Below are positions 40,872 to 49,121 of a DNA stretch of 64,000 nt, piece by piece. The translations under genes were made by a program, and so were the position numbers. The stretch is from Nitrospiraceae bacterium (lineage in GTDB: Bacteria; Nitrospirota; Nitrospiria; Nitrospirales; Nitrospiraceae): positions 62,001 through 126,000 of the forward strand of contig DASPUC010000049.1 of the NCBI GenBank assembly GCA_035623075.1, in the 5' to 3' direction. Every line of letters begins with the position of its first letter. Position 1 is the stretch's first letter. The notes below the pieces were generated by a model, which saw only the letters and a program-made list of their open reading frames with translations, was not told where the DNA came from and did not search any database.

Positions 40872-42500
40872 ATGAATTCTATTCTATATATTTTCCTCCC
40901 CTGCAAGAAGGTCTACCCGATCGGGGTAACCTATCTGGCCGACTTCGTCCACCGGCGCAAGCCGGAGGTCCGTCAGCGCATCGTTGATCTTTCGTTGTTC
41001 CATGACTCGCAACGATTGCAGGCGGTTCGCGATGCGGCCGCTCAATTCAAGCCGGATCTCGTCTGTTTCTCTTGGCGAGACATTCAGATTTTCTCGCCTC
41101 ACGAGGGGGACTCATCCCTAGAGCACGCCTTCAACTTTTACTTCGCCAGCAACCCGCTCAAACGTGTCGTCGCATCGTTCGAGGGATTGAAACAACTGTA
41201 TCGCTACTACAGCCACATTCGAGCCAATCTCTCTTACCCCTGGTTGATCGCGAAGGAATTTCCGAAGGCACAGATCATGATCGGCGGTGGAGCCTTCACG
41301 GCCTTTGCCGACCAGTTGATTGAAAAGCTCCCGGAAGGCACCATCGGCATTCTCGGCGAGGGCGAGGATGCGATCCTCAAGGTTCTCGATGGCCAATCGT
41401 TGGATGGCGAGCGTTATATCGTGCGCGAGGGCAAAACAATTCGCAAAGGGCAACAGGCTGCCCCCGCGCTTCTGGATGCCCTCACTGTTGACCTTCCATA
41501 CCTGACGTCGATTTTCCCCCAATACCGTCACTACACGGACGAATCGATCGGGGTGCAAACCAAACGCGGCTGCCCCTACGACTGTGCCTTCTGCCTCTAT
41601 CCCTATATCGAAGGAAAACGGGTACGGTACCGCCCGCCCGCGATGGTCGTGAAAGATATTTCCCAACACTACCATCAGTGGGGTGCTCGTCGCTTTTGGT
41701 TCACCGACGCGCAGTTCATCACAGGGAAAGAATCGTATCCGCAGTGCACGGAAATCCTGGAGCGGATTCTCGCCGAAAAGCTGGAGATCGAATGGTCCGG
41801 CTACATCCGCACGTCGTTGATTACTCCGGAGCTGGCGAAGCTCATGGTTCGGTCCGGTGTCGGTGATTTGGAAGTCGCGATCACGTCGGGATCTCAAGAA
41901 GTACTGAACAATCTGCACATGGGTTTCAAACTTGAGCGACTGTACGACGGCTGCCGCTACCTCGCTGAAGCGGGGTTCAAGGGAAAAGTGATCCTGAACT
42001 ATTCGCTGAACTCGCCGAAAGAAACCGAGGACAGCCTGCTGCAAAGCGTCGAAGCTTATAAAACCGTGGCGTCGATCCTCGGTGAAGACCGGGTGTTTCC
42101 CTTGATGTTCTTCCTCGGCATCCAACCCAATACGGATCTCGAACACCGGTTGTTGGAGGAAGGCTATCTATCGGCCGGGTATAATCCCTTGATGCTCACC
42201 CCAAACAGCATTCGAAAGCTTCTCTACAATCCGGCTCCGCTCAACAAGATCATCGCCAAGGCCTGTCTGTTGGCCTGGGAACGGAAGCGAGGCAGCCGGG
42301 ACCCGCGCGCCTGGTCCGGTTCCTTGTCACAGACAGCTGAAAGGTCCACGAACTACGCCGATGAAAGTTTGCTGAAAGGCATCGATGGAAACTCCGGACG
42401 CGACGCGCTTCTGTCCCTCGAAGAAATTATCCGGTCGCGTAAATCTTCATCTCCATCAATGGCTTCACGAGAAAATCCTGCCGCGAGTTCCGCCCGTTAG
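40872..42500 (+). CDS. Radical SAM protein with N-terminal B12-binding-like domain
   Basis: Radical SAM enzyme of 542 aa, function unknown. The [4Fe-4S]/SAM motif is CPYDCAFC (Cys234, Cys238, Cys241) within QTKRGCPYDCAFCLYPYIEG. The first 200 residues resemble the Rossmann domain of cobalamin-binding radical SAM proteins (IMIGGGAFTAFADQLIEKL and GILGEGEDAILKVL). The cobalamin-ligating DxHxxG motif is not seen, so B12 binding is doubtful. Residues 470-542 are polar, Ser-rich and likely disordered. The ATG lies 5 nt after a repeat element. It is upstream of the PCP_red cluster but separated from it by 158 nt. Confidence 0.85.
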   Translation: MNSILYIFLPCKKVYPIGVTYLADFVHRRKPEVRQRIVDLSLFHDSQRLQAVRDAAAQFKPDLVCFSWRDIQIFSPHEGDSSLEHAFNFYFASNPLKRVVASFEGLKQLYRYYSHIRANLSYPWLIAKEFPKAQIMIGGGAFTAFADQLIEKLPEGTIGILGEGEDAILKVLDGQSLDGERYIVREGKTIRKGQQAAPALLDALTVDLPYLTSIFPQYRHYTDESIGVQTKRGCPYDCAFCLYPYIEGKRVRYRPPAMVVKDISQHYHQWGARRFWFTDAQFITGKESYPQCTEILERILAEKLEIEWSGYIRTSLITPELAKLMVRSGVGDLEVAITSGSQEVLNNLHMGFKLERLYDGCRYLAEAGFKGKVILNYSLNSPKETEDSLLQSVEAYKTVASILGEDRVFPLMFFLGIQPNTDLEHRLLEEGYLSAGYNPLMLTPNSIRKLLYNPAPLNKIIAKACLLAWERKRGSRDPRAWSGSLSQTAERSTNYADESLLKGIDGNSGRDALLSLEEIIRSRKSSSPSMASRENPAASSAR

Positions 42501-42658
42501 TGCTCGACCGGTCGACCTCTATTATCCTTGCATTACATCGGAAGCGAGTGCTATGATCGGCCCTCTTTTGAGGCGGGGGAGTGGTGTCAACCGTTTGGAT
42601 TGCTTGATGAATCTCACAATCGACGCCAGCCACGAGAGCGCCTGGAGGAGGCATCTCA

Positions 42659-44755
42659 ATGTATAAGACGATCTACGTACCGGTCGACAATTCCGACCAT
42701 TCCAACACCGCGGTGGATGTCGGTGTTCATCTCGCCAAAACCTTCGGCTCCAAAATCGTGGGCAGTCACGTCTATGCCGCCAAGATGCACGACAAACGCT
42801 TCAAACAGATGGAGGCGGGCCTGCCGGAGGAATATCATGACGAGAAAGAATTGGACCGGCAGCGGCAGATCCACGACTCGTTGATTACTCGTGGTCTTCA
42901 GATTATCACCGATTCCTACCTGGACTACGTCGACAAGAAATGTAACGAGGCCAACCTGCCGGTCGAACGCCGCTCGCTCGAAGGACGTAACTGGAAGGTG
43001 CTGGCCGAAGATATCAATACCAACGCCTACGACCTCGTCATCATGGGGGCCCTGGGAGTCGGGGCAGTGAAAGATAGCGTCATCGGCAGCAACACGGAGC
43101 GCGTCGTTCGTCGCGTCCGCAACTCCGATATGCTGATCATTAAGAACACGCAGCCGATGACCGATGGCAAGATTGTCGTGGCCGTCGACGGCAGCCCCTA
43201 TTCCTTCGGTGGGCTGATGACCGGCCTTGCGCTCGGAAAGGCCTTTAATATGCCGGTCGAAGCCATTTCTGCCTTCGATCCTTACTTCCACTATGCAGCC
43301 TTCCACAGCATTTCCGGCGTCTTGAACGAGGAAGCGGGCAAGGTGTTCCGTTTCAAAGAACAGGAAAAGCTTCATGAGGAAATCATCGATAGCGGGCTCG
43401 CGAAGATCTACCAATCACATCTCGATATTTCCCGCGAGATCGCCCAAGCCGAGCAGAGCGACATCAAGACCACGTTACTCGACGGCAAGGCCTTCGAAAA
43501 GATCATCCAGTACGTCCGCAAGGATGTTCCCACCCTTTTGATCGTCGGCCGCATCGGCGTTCACAGCGATGAGGATATGGATATCGGCAGCAACACGGAG
43601 AATCTTCTTCGAAGCGCTCCCTGCAACGTTCTTGTCTCGAATCGGAAATACGTGCCGCCGATCGATACCCAAGCCGAGTACACGATCGCCTGGACAGAAG
43701 AAGCCTTGCGCCGGATGGAAAAGATTCCCGTGTTCGCGCGCGGCGTTGCCAAGACGGCAATTCACCGGTATGCCATCGAAAAGGGTCATACGATCATCAG
43801 TAATACGGTGGTCGATGCCGCCGTCGGCCATATCCTGCCGAAAGGCGCGATGGAGGCGATGCGTGCGCTGGGCGGCAGTCTTGACGCGGCCGGAATCGAT
43901 CGCGACAAGATGCAAGCGGACGATTCCGTGGCGAAGGACCTGATGGGGTCGACGCTCAGCAGCATGATGACGCAAGTGGTCGAAGAAAAGCCCAAAACCT
44001 CGGAAGCCACGCAGGCCTATCTCGATCGCATGAGCCAAAATTACTTCGTCTGCGACGGCTGCGGGTACATCGGGAAGGGTGAAACGCCGGTCAAATGTCC
44101 CGTCTGCGGAGCCGACGGCGCACGGTTCAAACAAGTCGACAAAAGCATCTTCGAAGCGGCTGCCAAGGCGGAGGGCGAGATCGAAACCGACGTGGCGTAT
44201 GACGATATCCCGATGCAATGGACAAAGGACGCCAAAGAATCGATTCGAGCCGTCCCGGCCGGCTTCCAACGTCGCCGCGCCAAGGCAAAGATTGAGAAGA
44301 GCGCTCGTAAGCTGGGGATGACAACGATCACGCTCGAATATGCCGCGCCGATGATCAAGGAAGCGGCGGACGAAGACTACCAGCCGATTTTCGCGAACAA
44401 GGGCACCGGTACGTCTGCAGAAGCGGAAGCCAAGCTCACCGGCATAAACGGAAACGGGACCAACGGGAACGGGGCCCACGGAAATGGCAACGGAAACGGA
44501 GTTGCTGAAGCACCGGCGCCCTATACCTGGACCGCCGACGCGCAGGCAAGGCTCGAACGGGCGCCGGAAGGATTCATGCGTGACTGTACGCGCGCTTTGA
44601 TTCAGAAGCACGCGGATAAACTCGGCACGACTCATATCACGCTCGAAGTGGCAAACGAAGGCATCGAACAGGCGAAGGGCTACATGGCCGAAGCCATGAA
44701 GACCGGTAACCTGAAGGATATGATCGCCAACCTCACCGGAAAGGGAAGTGCCTAG
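42659..44755 (+). CDS. Universal stress protein-PCP_red-rubredoxin fusion
   Basis: Six-part fusion of 698 aa, no membrane segments. Usp domain 1 (residues 1-165) has YVPVDNSDHS and the late nucleotide loop MGALGVG-x9-GSNTERV. Usp domain 2 (168-330) has VVAVDGSPYS and GRIGVHS-x6-GSNTENL. Three copies of a roughly 45-residue module, W-x2-EA-x2-R-M-x-K-I-P-x2-R then A-x4-G-x2-I, lie at 343-390, 520-565 and 622-668. These match the PCP_red domain of the BchB/ChlB C-terminus. A rubredoxin-like zinc or iron ribbon (CDGCG at 465-469, CPVC at 480-483) sits between copies 1 and 2. A Gly/Asn-rich linker (594-616) precedes copy 3. It is followed by a radical SAM gene that also ends in PCP_red. GGAGG lies upstream of the ATG. 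Function unknown. Confidence 0.88.
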   Translation: MYKTIYVPVDNSDHSNTAVDVGVHLAKTFGSKIVGSHVYAAKMHDKRFKQMEAGLPEEYHDEKELDRQRQIHDSLITRGLQIITDSYLDYVDKKCNEANLPVERRSLEGRNWKVLAEDINTNAYDLVIMGALGVGAVKDSVIGSNTERVVRRVRNSDMLIIKNTQPMTDGKIVVAVDGSPYSFGGLMTGLALGKAFNMPVEAISAFDPYFHYAAFHSISGVLNEEAGKVFRFKEQEKLHEEIIDSGLAKIYQSHLDISREIAQAEQSDIKTTLLDGKAFEKIIQYVRKDVPTLLIVGRIGVHSDEDMDIGSNTENLLRSAPCNVLVSNRKYVPPIDTQAEYTIAWTEEALRRMEKIPVFARGVAKTAIHRYAIEKGHTIISNTVVDAAVGHILPKGAMEAMRALGGSLDAAGIDRDKMQADDSVAKDLMGSTLSSMMTQVVEEKPKTSEATQAYLDRMSQNYFVCDGCGYIGKGETPVKCPVCGADGARFKQVDKSIFEAAAKAEGEIETDVAYDDIPMQWTKDAKESIRAVPAGFQRRRAKAKIEKSARKLGMTTITLEYAAPMIKEAADEDYQPIFANKGTGTSAEAEAKLTGINGNGTNGNGAHGNGNGNGVAEAPAPYTWTADAQARLERAPEGFMRDCTRALIQKHADKLGTTHITLEVANEGIEQAKGYMAEAMKTGNLKDMIANLTGKGSA

Positions 44756-44764
44756 GTTCATCGC

Positions 44765-44857
44765 GCTGAGTCCTGGATGCTGAGTGCTAAGGACCACCAG
44801 GAAAAAGATCGGCTCCGTGTTTACAACCCAGCACTCAACTCTCAGCACTCAGGCCTA
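44765..44857. repeat. Bipartite inverted heptamer element (GCTGAGT / AGCACTC arms)
   Basis: The left arm at 44765-44792 holds GCTGAGT, CCTGGAT, GCTGAGT and GCTAAGG. The right arm at 44830-44857 holds AGCACTC, AACTCTC, AGCACTC and AGGCCTA, inverse complements of the left arm. A 37-nt centre separates them. It fills most of the gap before the radical SAM ATG at 44865. Confidence 0.88.
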
Positions 44858-44864
44858 ACCGAAT

Positions 44865-46235
44865 ATGGGCAAGTCACTTCCCATCCTCAACTCTCCGATG
44901 CTGCCCGGACCCCAGCGGGTCTCAGCACTCAGCACTGACTACTCAGCCCTGGTTCAAGACGGGCGCACCGTCGACGATTTCAAGCCTTACCTCGTCGCCC
45001 TCAATCTGACGAAACGCTGCAATCTCAAGTGCGACCATTGCTATCTTGACGCCACCACAAAAGCCAGTGGTGGGAGCGACGAGCTGTCCACAGAAGAGTG
45101 TTTCCGTCTCATTGATCAGATCGCAGAGGTGAACAAGGGCTGCCTGTTGGTGATCACGGGCGGTGAGCCTTTGGTTCGTCCCGACATCCTCGACATCGCG
45201 CGCCACGCCGTGAAGCTCGGCTTCATGGTTGTATTCGGCACCAATGGCATGCTCATCAATGACAAGATGGCCCGGACGCTGGTTGAGATCGGTGTCATGG
45301 GAGTCGGCATCAGCATCGATTCGCTCGATCCATCGAAGCACAACAAGTTCCGTGGGGTGCCTGGCGCCTGGGAGGCGGCCGTCGCCGGCATCGAAGCGTC
45401 TAAACGAAACGGCTTGCAGTTCCAAGTGCACTTTAGCGCGCAACCGATGAACTATCAGGAGTTGCCGGCGGTGATCGATTGGGCGCATGGGCTCGGGGCC
45501 CGTGTCCTGAACGTCTTCTTCATGGTCTGTACGGGTCGAGGTGAAGAGCTGACGGACATCTCGCCGGCTCAGTACGAGGAAGTGCTCGGCTACCTGGTGA
45601 ACTGCCAAGACCGGTACAAGGACATGCTCGTTCGTGCTCGCTGCGCTCCTCATTTCAAGCGACTGGCCTACGAAAAGGATCCGAATTCCCCGATTACAAA
45701 GGCGACCGGGTACATGGGCGGGGGTTGCTTGGCCGGTACGAACTACGCGCGCGTGACGCCGAACGGCGAATTAACGCCCTGTCCCTACATGCCGCTCTCC
45801 GCCGGCAATATTCGAGAGAATAGCTTCATCGATCTCTGGGAGAAGTCGGATATTTTCAATTCGTTCCGCTACCCGCAGCTCAAGGGTAAGTGCGGCGATT
45901 GCGAGTACAGCGACATTTGCGGCGGCTGCCGGGCTCGCCCCTACGTCGATCACGGCGACTGGCTGGATGAAGATCAGTGGTGCCTATACACTCCGAAGGG
46001 CGGTGAGAAGATCAAAGTGTCGTTCAATACGCCGGAGGAGGCCGAAATCCCATGGGATGACGCCTCGCAGTTCCGCCTCAGCCGCATCCCGTACTTCCTG
46101 CGCGCCATGGTGAAAAAAGGTGTTGAGCGGCATGCGCGCGAGCATGGCATCCCATTGATCACCATCGACTTGATGGAAGAACTCCGCAAGAAGCGTTTCG
46201 GAAACGAAACTCCGGTCTTCAAGTTCGAGCGTTAA
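44865..46235 (+). CDS. Radical SAM/SPASM protein with C-terminal PCP_red domain (AhbD/NirJ-like)
   Basis: Radical SAM enzyme of 456 aa. The core motif is CNLKCDHC (Cys52, Cys56, Cys59), followed by the GGEP loop (TGGEPLVRPDI). A SPASM auxiliary-cluster region has CLAGTNYARVTPNGELTPC and CGDCEYSDICGGCRARP. The fold and spacing resemble AhbD and NirJ, which act on haem and haem d1 precursors. Residues 395-440 are a PCP_red module (IPWDDASQFRLSRIPYFLR), as in the upstream fusion. Residues about 19-27 are encoded by an extra heptamer arm (44918-44945), so the N-terminus has been built or altered by the repeat. ATG 44865 follows the repeat element by 7 nt. The stop (46233-46235) starts the next element. 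A tetrapyrrole substrate is inference. Confidence 0.88.
   Translation: MGKSLPILNSPMLPGPQRVSALSTDYSALVQDGRTVDDFKPYLVALNLTKRCNLKCDHCYLDATTKASGGSDELSTEECFRLIDQIAEVNKGCLLVITGGEPLVRPDILDIARHAVKLGFMVVFGTNGMLINDKMARTLVEIGVMGVGISIDSLDPSKHNKFRGVPGAWEAAVAGIEASKRNGLQFQVHFSAQPMNYQELPAVIDWAHGLGARVLNVFFMVCTGRGEELTDISPAQYEEVLGYLVNCQDRYKDMLVRARCAPHFKRLAYEKDPNSPITKATGYMGGGCLAGTNYARVTPNGELTPCPYMPLSAGNIRENSFIDLWEKSDIFNSFRYPQLKGKCGDCEYSDICGGCRARPYVDHGDWLDEDQWCLYTPKGGEKIKVSFNTPEEAEIPWDDASQFRLSRIPYFLRAMVKKGVERHAREHGIPLITIDLMEELRKKRFGNETPVFKFER
44918..44945. repeat. Extra heptamer arm inside the radical SAM gene (GCACTCA type)
   Basis: GGTCTCA, GCACTCA, GCACTGA and CTACTCA, the same unit as the right arm at 44830-44857, occur in frame as codons for residues about 19-27 of the radical SAM protein. 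Confidence 0.75.
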
Positions 46236-46330
46236 CCGGTAATCGTTACTCGTTAATCGCAAAGAGTGAGTCGAATGTCGGCCCGTCCCCCTTTTCACGG
46301 TTCACGTTTAACGATTCGCGTTTAACGAGG
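46231..46330. repeat. Bipartite inverted heptamer element (GTTAATC / AACGATT arms)
   Basis: The left arm at 46231-46258 holds GTTAACC, GGTAATC, GTTACTC and GTTAATC, and contains the upstream stop codon. The right arm at 46296-46330 holds CACGGTT, CACGTTT, AACGATT, CGCGTTT and AACGAGG. The arms are inverted and are the same family as the arrays at 181 and 1519. The next ATG is 7 nt downstream. Confidence 0.88.
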
Positions 46331-46337
46331 CCTCGGC

Positions 46338-46844
46338 ATGGACGCCTTACAAAGCATCGTTACCGACCTCAACACCCTGATCCCGATCGTCAACCATTGG
46401 TTTCATCTTTTGTCCGCCGTTATCTGGATCGGCGGGCTGGCCTTCCTGGTGATGGCCGTGACGCCGGGTCTGCAAAAGGCCGTGGCCAAGGAGCACATCA
46501 AGCCGATTACGGATGTGTTCTATCAGCATTACAAGAAAGTGGCCGGTATCCTGCTGGTCATTCTTTTGTTTACCGGGGGTATCAATCTCCATTACGTGAA
46601 CCAGGTCCTTACCTCACAGACCGGGAGTGGCGTCCAAAATCACGCCAAATATTTGATCGTCTTTTTCATCAAGCTGTCTCTGGTTCTCTGCCTGTTGACG
46701 CTTTTTCTCTATACGGTCATTTTCAAACCCAACGAGGATGAGGAGGAGGAAACATATGAAGTGATCCCCTACCAACGGGCTGCGCTCTGGATCGGATTTT
46801 TTATTATCCTCTGTGCCGCTGCGATGAAACACCTCCATCAATAG
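46338..46844 (+). CDS. CopD-like membrane protein
   Basis: Inner-membrane protein of 168 aa with four predicted helices. HLLSAVIWIGGLAFLVMAV in the first helix is typical of CopD/DUF-type cytochrome-like membrane proteins. Histidines in or near helix ends (NHWFH, HYKKVAG, NLHYVN, NHAKY, KHLHQ) could ligate haem or metal. A charged acidic loop (EDEEEET) lies before the last helix. It is linked to the PCP_red radical SAM gene by a repeat element only, so it is probably co-transcribed with it. Confidence 0.75.
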   Translation: MDALQSIVTDLNTLIPIVNHWFHLLSAVIWIGGLAFLVMAVTPGLQKAVAKEHIKPITDVFYQHYKKVAGILLVILLFTGGINLHYVNQVLTSQTGSGVQNHAKYLIVFFIKLSLVLCLLTLFLYTVIFKPNEDEEEETYEVIPYQRAALWIGFFIILCAAAMKHLHQ

Positions 46845-47397
46845 CTCCCTCAATCCCCTTCAACAGTCATGTGTCACATCGGCAACCTCTTCAGGTGCTG
46901 TCGCTGTATCTCTCTAGATAACTCACGTACCTGATCAGATACGTCGTGGTCTGTCGATCGTCGCTTCATTCCCGTGGCTTTCATGCACAGTGTTCCTAAC
47001 TAAAGACAGTTCAACAACTTGCACGGGCCGAATCCGCGGCATCCGCATGCCGTCGCCATGGTATGAGGGTTGCTGTAGAAGCCTCCAGCAGATGAATTTC
47101 CACAATTCCGGTCTCGACTCATGATGAGCAAAAGTGCAGAACTCATTCGGCGGAGCGAGTGGCCAGCGAGGAACCACCGGGGCAGGTCACAGTCTGTCCT
47201 CTCGGTGGCCCTACCTCTGGATCGTGCCCATCCGGAGCATCCGCGCTGCCCCCTTGCTTTTGCCTCGCAGGCCGCATGGCTGCTATTCAGCACCCATGCG
47301 GCCTGCCACCACGTTCTTGGTTGCACACATAGGAATTTAACATACGAGCAAACTGGAGCGCATCGTTCTATCACTTGAACTGTCTAGGAGGTCATTC
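46845..47397. other. Non-coding 0.55-kb region
   Basis: No gene supported. A 124-aa minus-strand open frame (47000-47374) has an unlikely, Cys/Arg-rich composition and no recognisable domain. The right half contains a long hairpin (47267-47306) and weaker pairing near 47175-47215, so a small structured RNA is possible. AGGAGGT at 47387 serves the RHH gene. Confidence 0.5.
47267..47306. other. Long perfect hairpin
   Basis: GCAGGCCGCATGG (47267-47279) pairs perfectly with CCATGCGGCCTGC (47294-47306). After one mismatch, TGCT/AGCA extends the stem to a 4-nt loop. There is no T-run on either side, so it is not an ordinary intrinsic terminator. It could be part of a structured RNA or a protein-binding palindrome. 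Confidence 0.7.
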
Positions 47398-47808
47398 ATG
47401 TCGCTGATCATGCCCGACCATCTACCGACCTCACCCAATCAGAGCCGGACGAGGATACGGGCACGTCCTGACACGCGTGATCGTTCTAACGAGCCACGAG
47501 CAAGAATGGTGCGGCTGACCGTGAATCTACCGGCGGATTTGGCTGATCGCATGCGCGATGCGGTCTATTGGACCCCGGGATTGACCCTCGCCTGGTTCGT
47601 TGCCTCCGCTATTCGCACGTCGCTCACCGAACTTGAAGCCGCGAATCGAGTTCCGTTCCCAAAGCGCGCGAGACAACTCCGGCCCGGTCGCCCGCGATTG
47701 ATGGGACAGTCGCTCAAACTGCGTCCCCATCCTGGGCTGAGCGAAGCACCCCATCCCGCAGATAGCTCTTCTCCTCTCACAACCGGGTTACGATCAAATC
47801 ATGAATAG
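47398..47808 (+). CDS. Ribbon-helix-helix-like DNA-binding protein
   Basis: Protein of 136 aa; family not firmly recognised. The centre (residues 36-75) reads RMVRLTVNLPADLADRMRDA, a beta strand then helix typical of ribbon-helix-helix repressors. The helix continues through YWTPGLTLAWFVASAIRTSL. The N-terminal 35 residues and C-terminal 45 residues are basic and disordered-looking (FPKRARQLRPGRPR). Similar proteins occur on plasmids and integrative elements. AGGAGGT precedes the ATG. Its stop overlaps the start of a receiver-domain gene by 8 nt, so the two are co-translated. Confidence 0.7.
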   Translation: MSLIMPDHLPTSPNQSRTRIRARPDTRDRSNEPRARMVRLTVNLPADLADRMRDAVYWTPGLTLAWFVASAIRTSLTELEAANRVPFPKRARQLRPGRPRLMGQSLKLRPHPGLSEAPHPADSSSPLTTGLRSNHE

Positions 47809-48244
47809 AATCGACTACCAGAACGATACTCCGGCTGTCTTGGTCGTCGATGACGATCCGGATATTCTTGCTGCCTTGCATGATCTTCTCGATCACGAAG
47901 GCTATCAGGTGACATGTGCCTCAACGTGCGGGGATGCGCTCGCGGAAGCCACGGCTTCTCCATACGATGCAGTCCTCCTCGACATCGGATTACCGGACGG
48001 AGATGGGCTCTCCGTGTTGGACCTTCTCAGGGAACAGCATCCCTCGCTCCCCGTTATCATCCTGACTGCGTTTGGTTCACCTGAATACCGCGCCAGGTCC
48101 CTCTCGCACGGCGCCTTTTCATGCGTAAACAAACCGTATGATCAGGATGCGCTTCGCGGACTTCTTCGCCGGGCCATTCGCGCTCATGCTTCCATCGACA
48201 CGATTCCATCGAGTACTCCTGCGTCTTCCTCGCCAGACTCCTGA
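47801..48244 (+). CDS. Single-domain response regulator (CheY-like receiver)
   Basis: Receiver-only protein of 147 aa with no output domain. Acidic pocket VVDDDPDI, phospho-acceptor Asp in VLLDIGLPDGDG, Thr in ILTAFG and Lys in VNKPYDQDAL are all present. The last 20 residues are Ser/Pro-rich. It overlaps the RHH gene by 8 nt; no kinase is adjacent. It may act as a phosphorelay intermediate or modulate the RHH protein; this is inference. Confidence 0.9.
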   Translation: MNRIDYQNDTPAVLVVDDDPDILAALHDLLDHEGYQVTCASTCGDALAEATASPYDAVLLDIGLPDGDGLSVLDLLREQHPSLPVIILTAFGSPEYRARSLSHGAFSCVNKPYDQDALRGLLRRAIRAHASIDTIPSSTPASSSPDS

Positions 48245-48329
48245 ACCTCATCCTCATGGCACTTCTCGGTGCCGAAGGTCGGCCATCCGACGCAATGACG
48301 GCAGAAACTCGGCGCATGAACGCCAGAGA

Positions 48330-49094
48330 CTATCGAGAGGATTTTGATCCTAAAAAGGCCCGCTTGAAGACGGTACGAAGACCGAAATAGGCGAAGGAAT
48401 CTTTGAGGTTGGAATAGAGTCGCTTAAAGGGCCCCATCTCGGGGTTGGTGACATACTCCATCGTCAATGCAATCCGTTCTTCCCCCTCCGCAAGTGGGGT
48501 GACCGCGTGCCAGAGCTTGTCGCCGTTGAACACGACCAAATCACCGGGCTCCGTGACAATCTCCAGATGGCGTGGCTGTTTCACCGGATCGTCTTTGAAC
48601 AACTCGCAGACGAGCTTACAATGGGTCGATTTGTCCACCAGGCCCATCAAAATCGTATACCGCGCGCCTTTGTAATAGGAGGTATCGTAGTGGAACCCGA
48701 TATGATCCCCCGGTTCTGTATAGTAGTAGAGGGCGCATGAATGCGGGTCGCTCTCAGGACAAAGTTGCAGTTTGGCGTCGGTTAGTCGGCTCACAAACGC
48801 AATGAACGCCTCCGATCGATAGAGGTCGAGAAAGCGCGGAGCCTTTTCCATCACGGTATAATAGCTGACGCTGCCGCCTTTCTTATGGCCTGGGATGTAG
48901 TTGCGATTCAGGTCTCCTTTGACGACTTGCGCTTGAGGGACGAGCAGCTCTTCGACGGTTGCTCTCGGAAGAAACTGCTTCACGAAAAGAAATTCATTCT
49001 GTTCCCAGTATTGCCGGCGCAGTTGCTCGACATCGAGGGAAGCGACCGCCCGTTCCACTGCTTCCGTCACTGAATTCATCGTCATCGTACTCAT
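48330..49094 (-). CDS. 2-oxoglutarate/Fe(II)-dependent oxygenase
   Basis: Predicted non-haem iron dioxygenase of 254 aa. The facial triad is visible: His-x-Asp in IGFHYDTSYY and the distal His in KLWHAVTPL. A following Arg (EERIALTMEY) can bind 2-oxoglutarate. The double-stranded beta-helix core is complete. An N-terminal helical region of about 60 residues and a basic C-terminal tail of about 35 flank it. Substrate unknown. It is convergent with the receiver gene and upstream (minus strand) of nothing obvious. GGAGTAATGG lies near the start. Confidence 0.86.
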   Translation of the reverse strand: MSTMTMNSVTEAVERAVASLDVEQLRRQYWEQNEFLFVKQFLPRATVEELLVPQAQVVKGDLNRNYIPGHKKGGSVSYYTVMEKAPRFLDLYRSEAFIAFVSRLTDAKLQLCPESDPHSCALYYYTEPGDHIGFHYDTSYYKGARYTILMGLVDKSTHCKLVCELFKDDPVKQPRHLEIVTEPGDLVVFNGDKLWHAVTPLAEGEERIALTMEYVTNPEMGPFKRLYSNLKDSFAYFGLRTVFKRAFLGSKSSR

Positions 49095-49121
49095 CGGTTT
49101 TCCATTACTCCTTCCTCGAAA

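Noticed and set aside
47000-47374. 124-aa minus-strand open frame
   Set aside because: Composition is rich in Cys and Arg, there is no ribosome site or domain, and it covers the hairpin region.
48245-48329. Intrinsic terminator between the receiver and the oxygenase
   Set aside because: Two short 5-bp stems (GGCAC/GTGCC and GTCGG/CCGAC) are present but neither is followed by a T-run on either strand.
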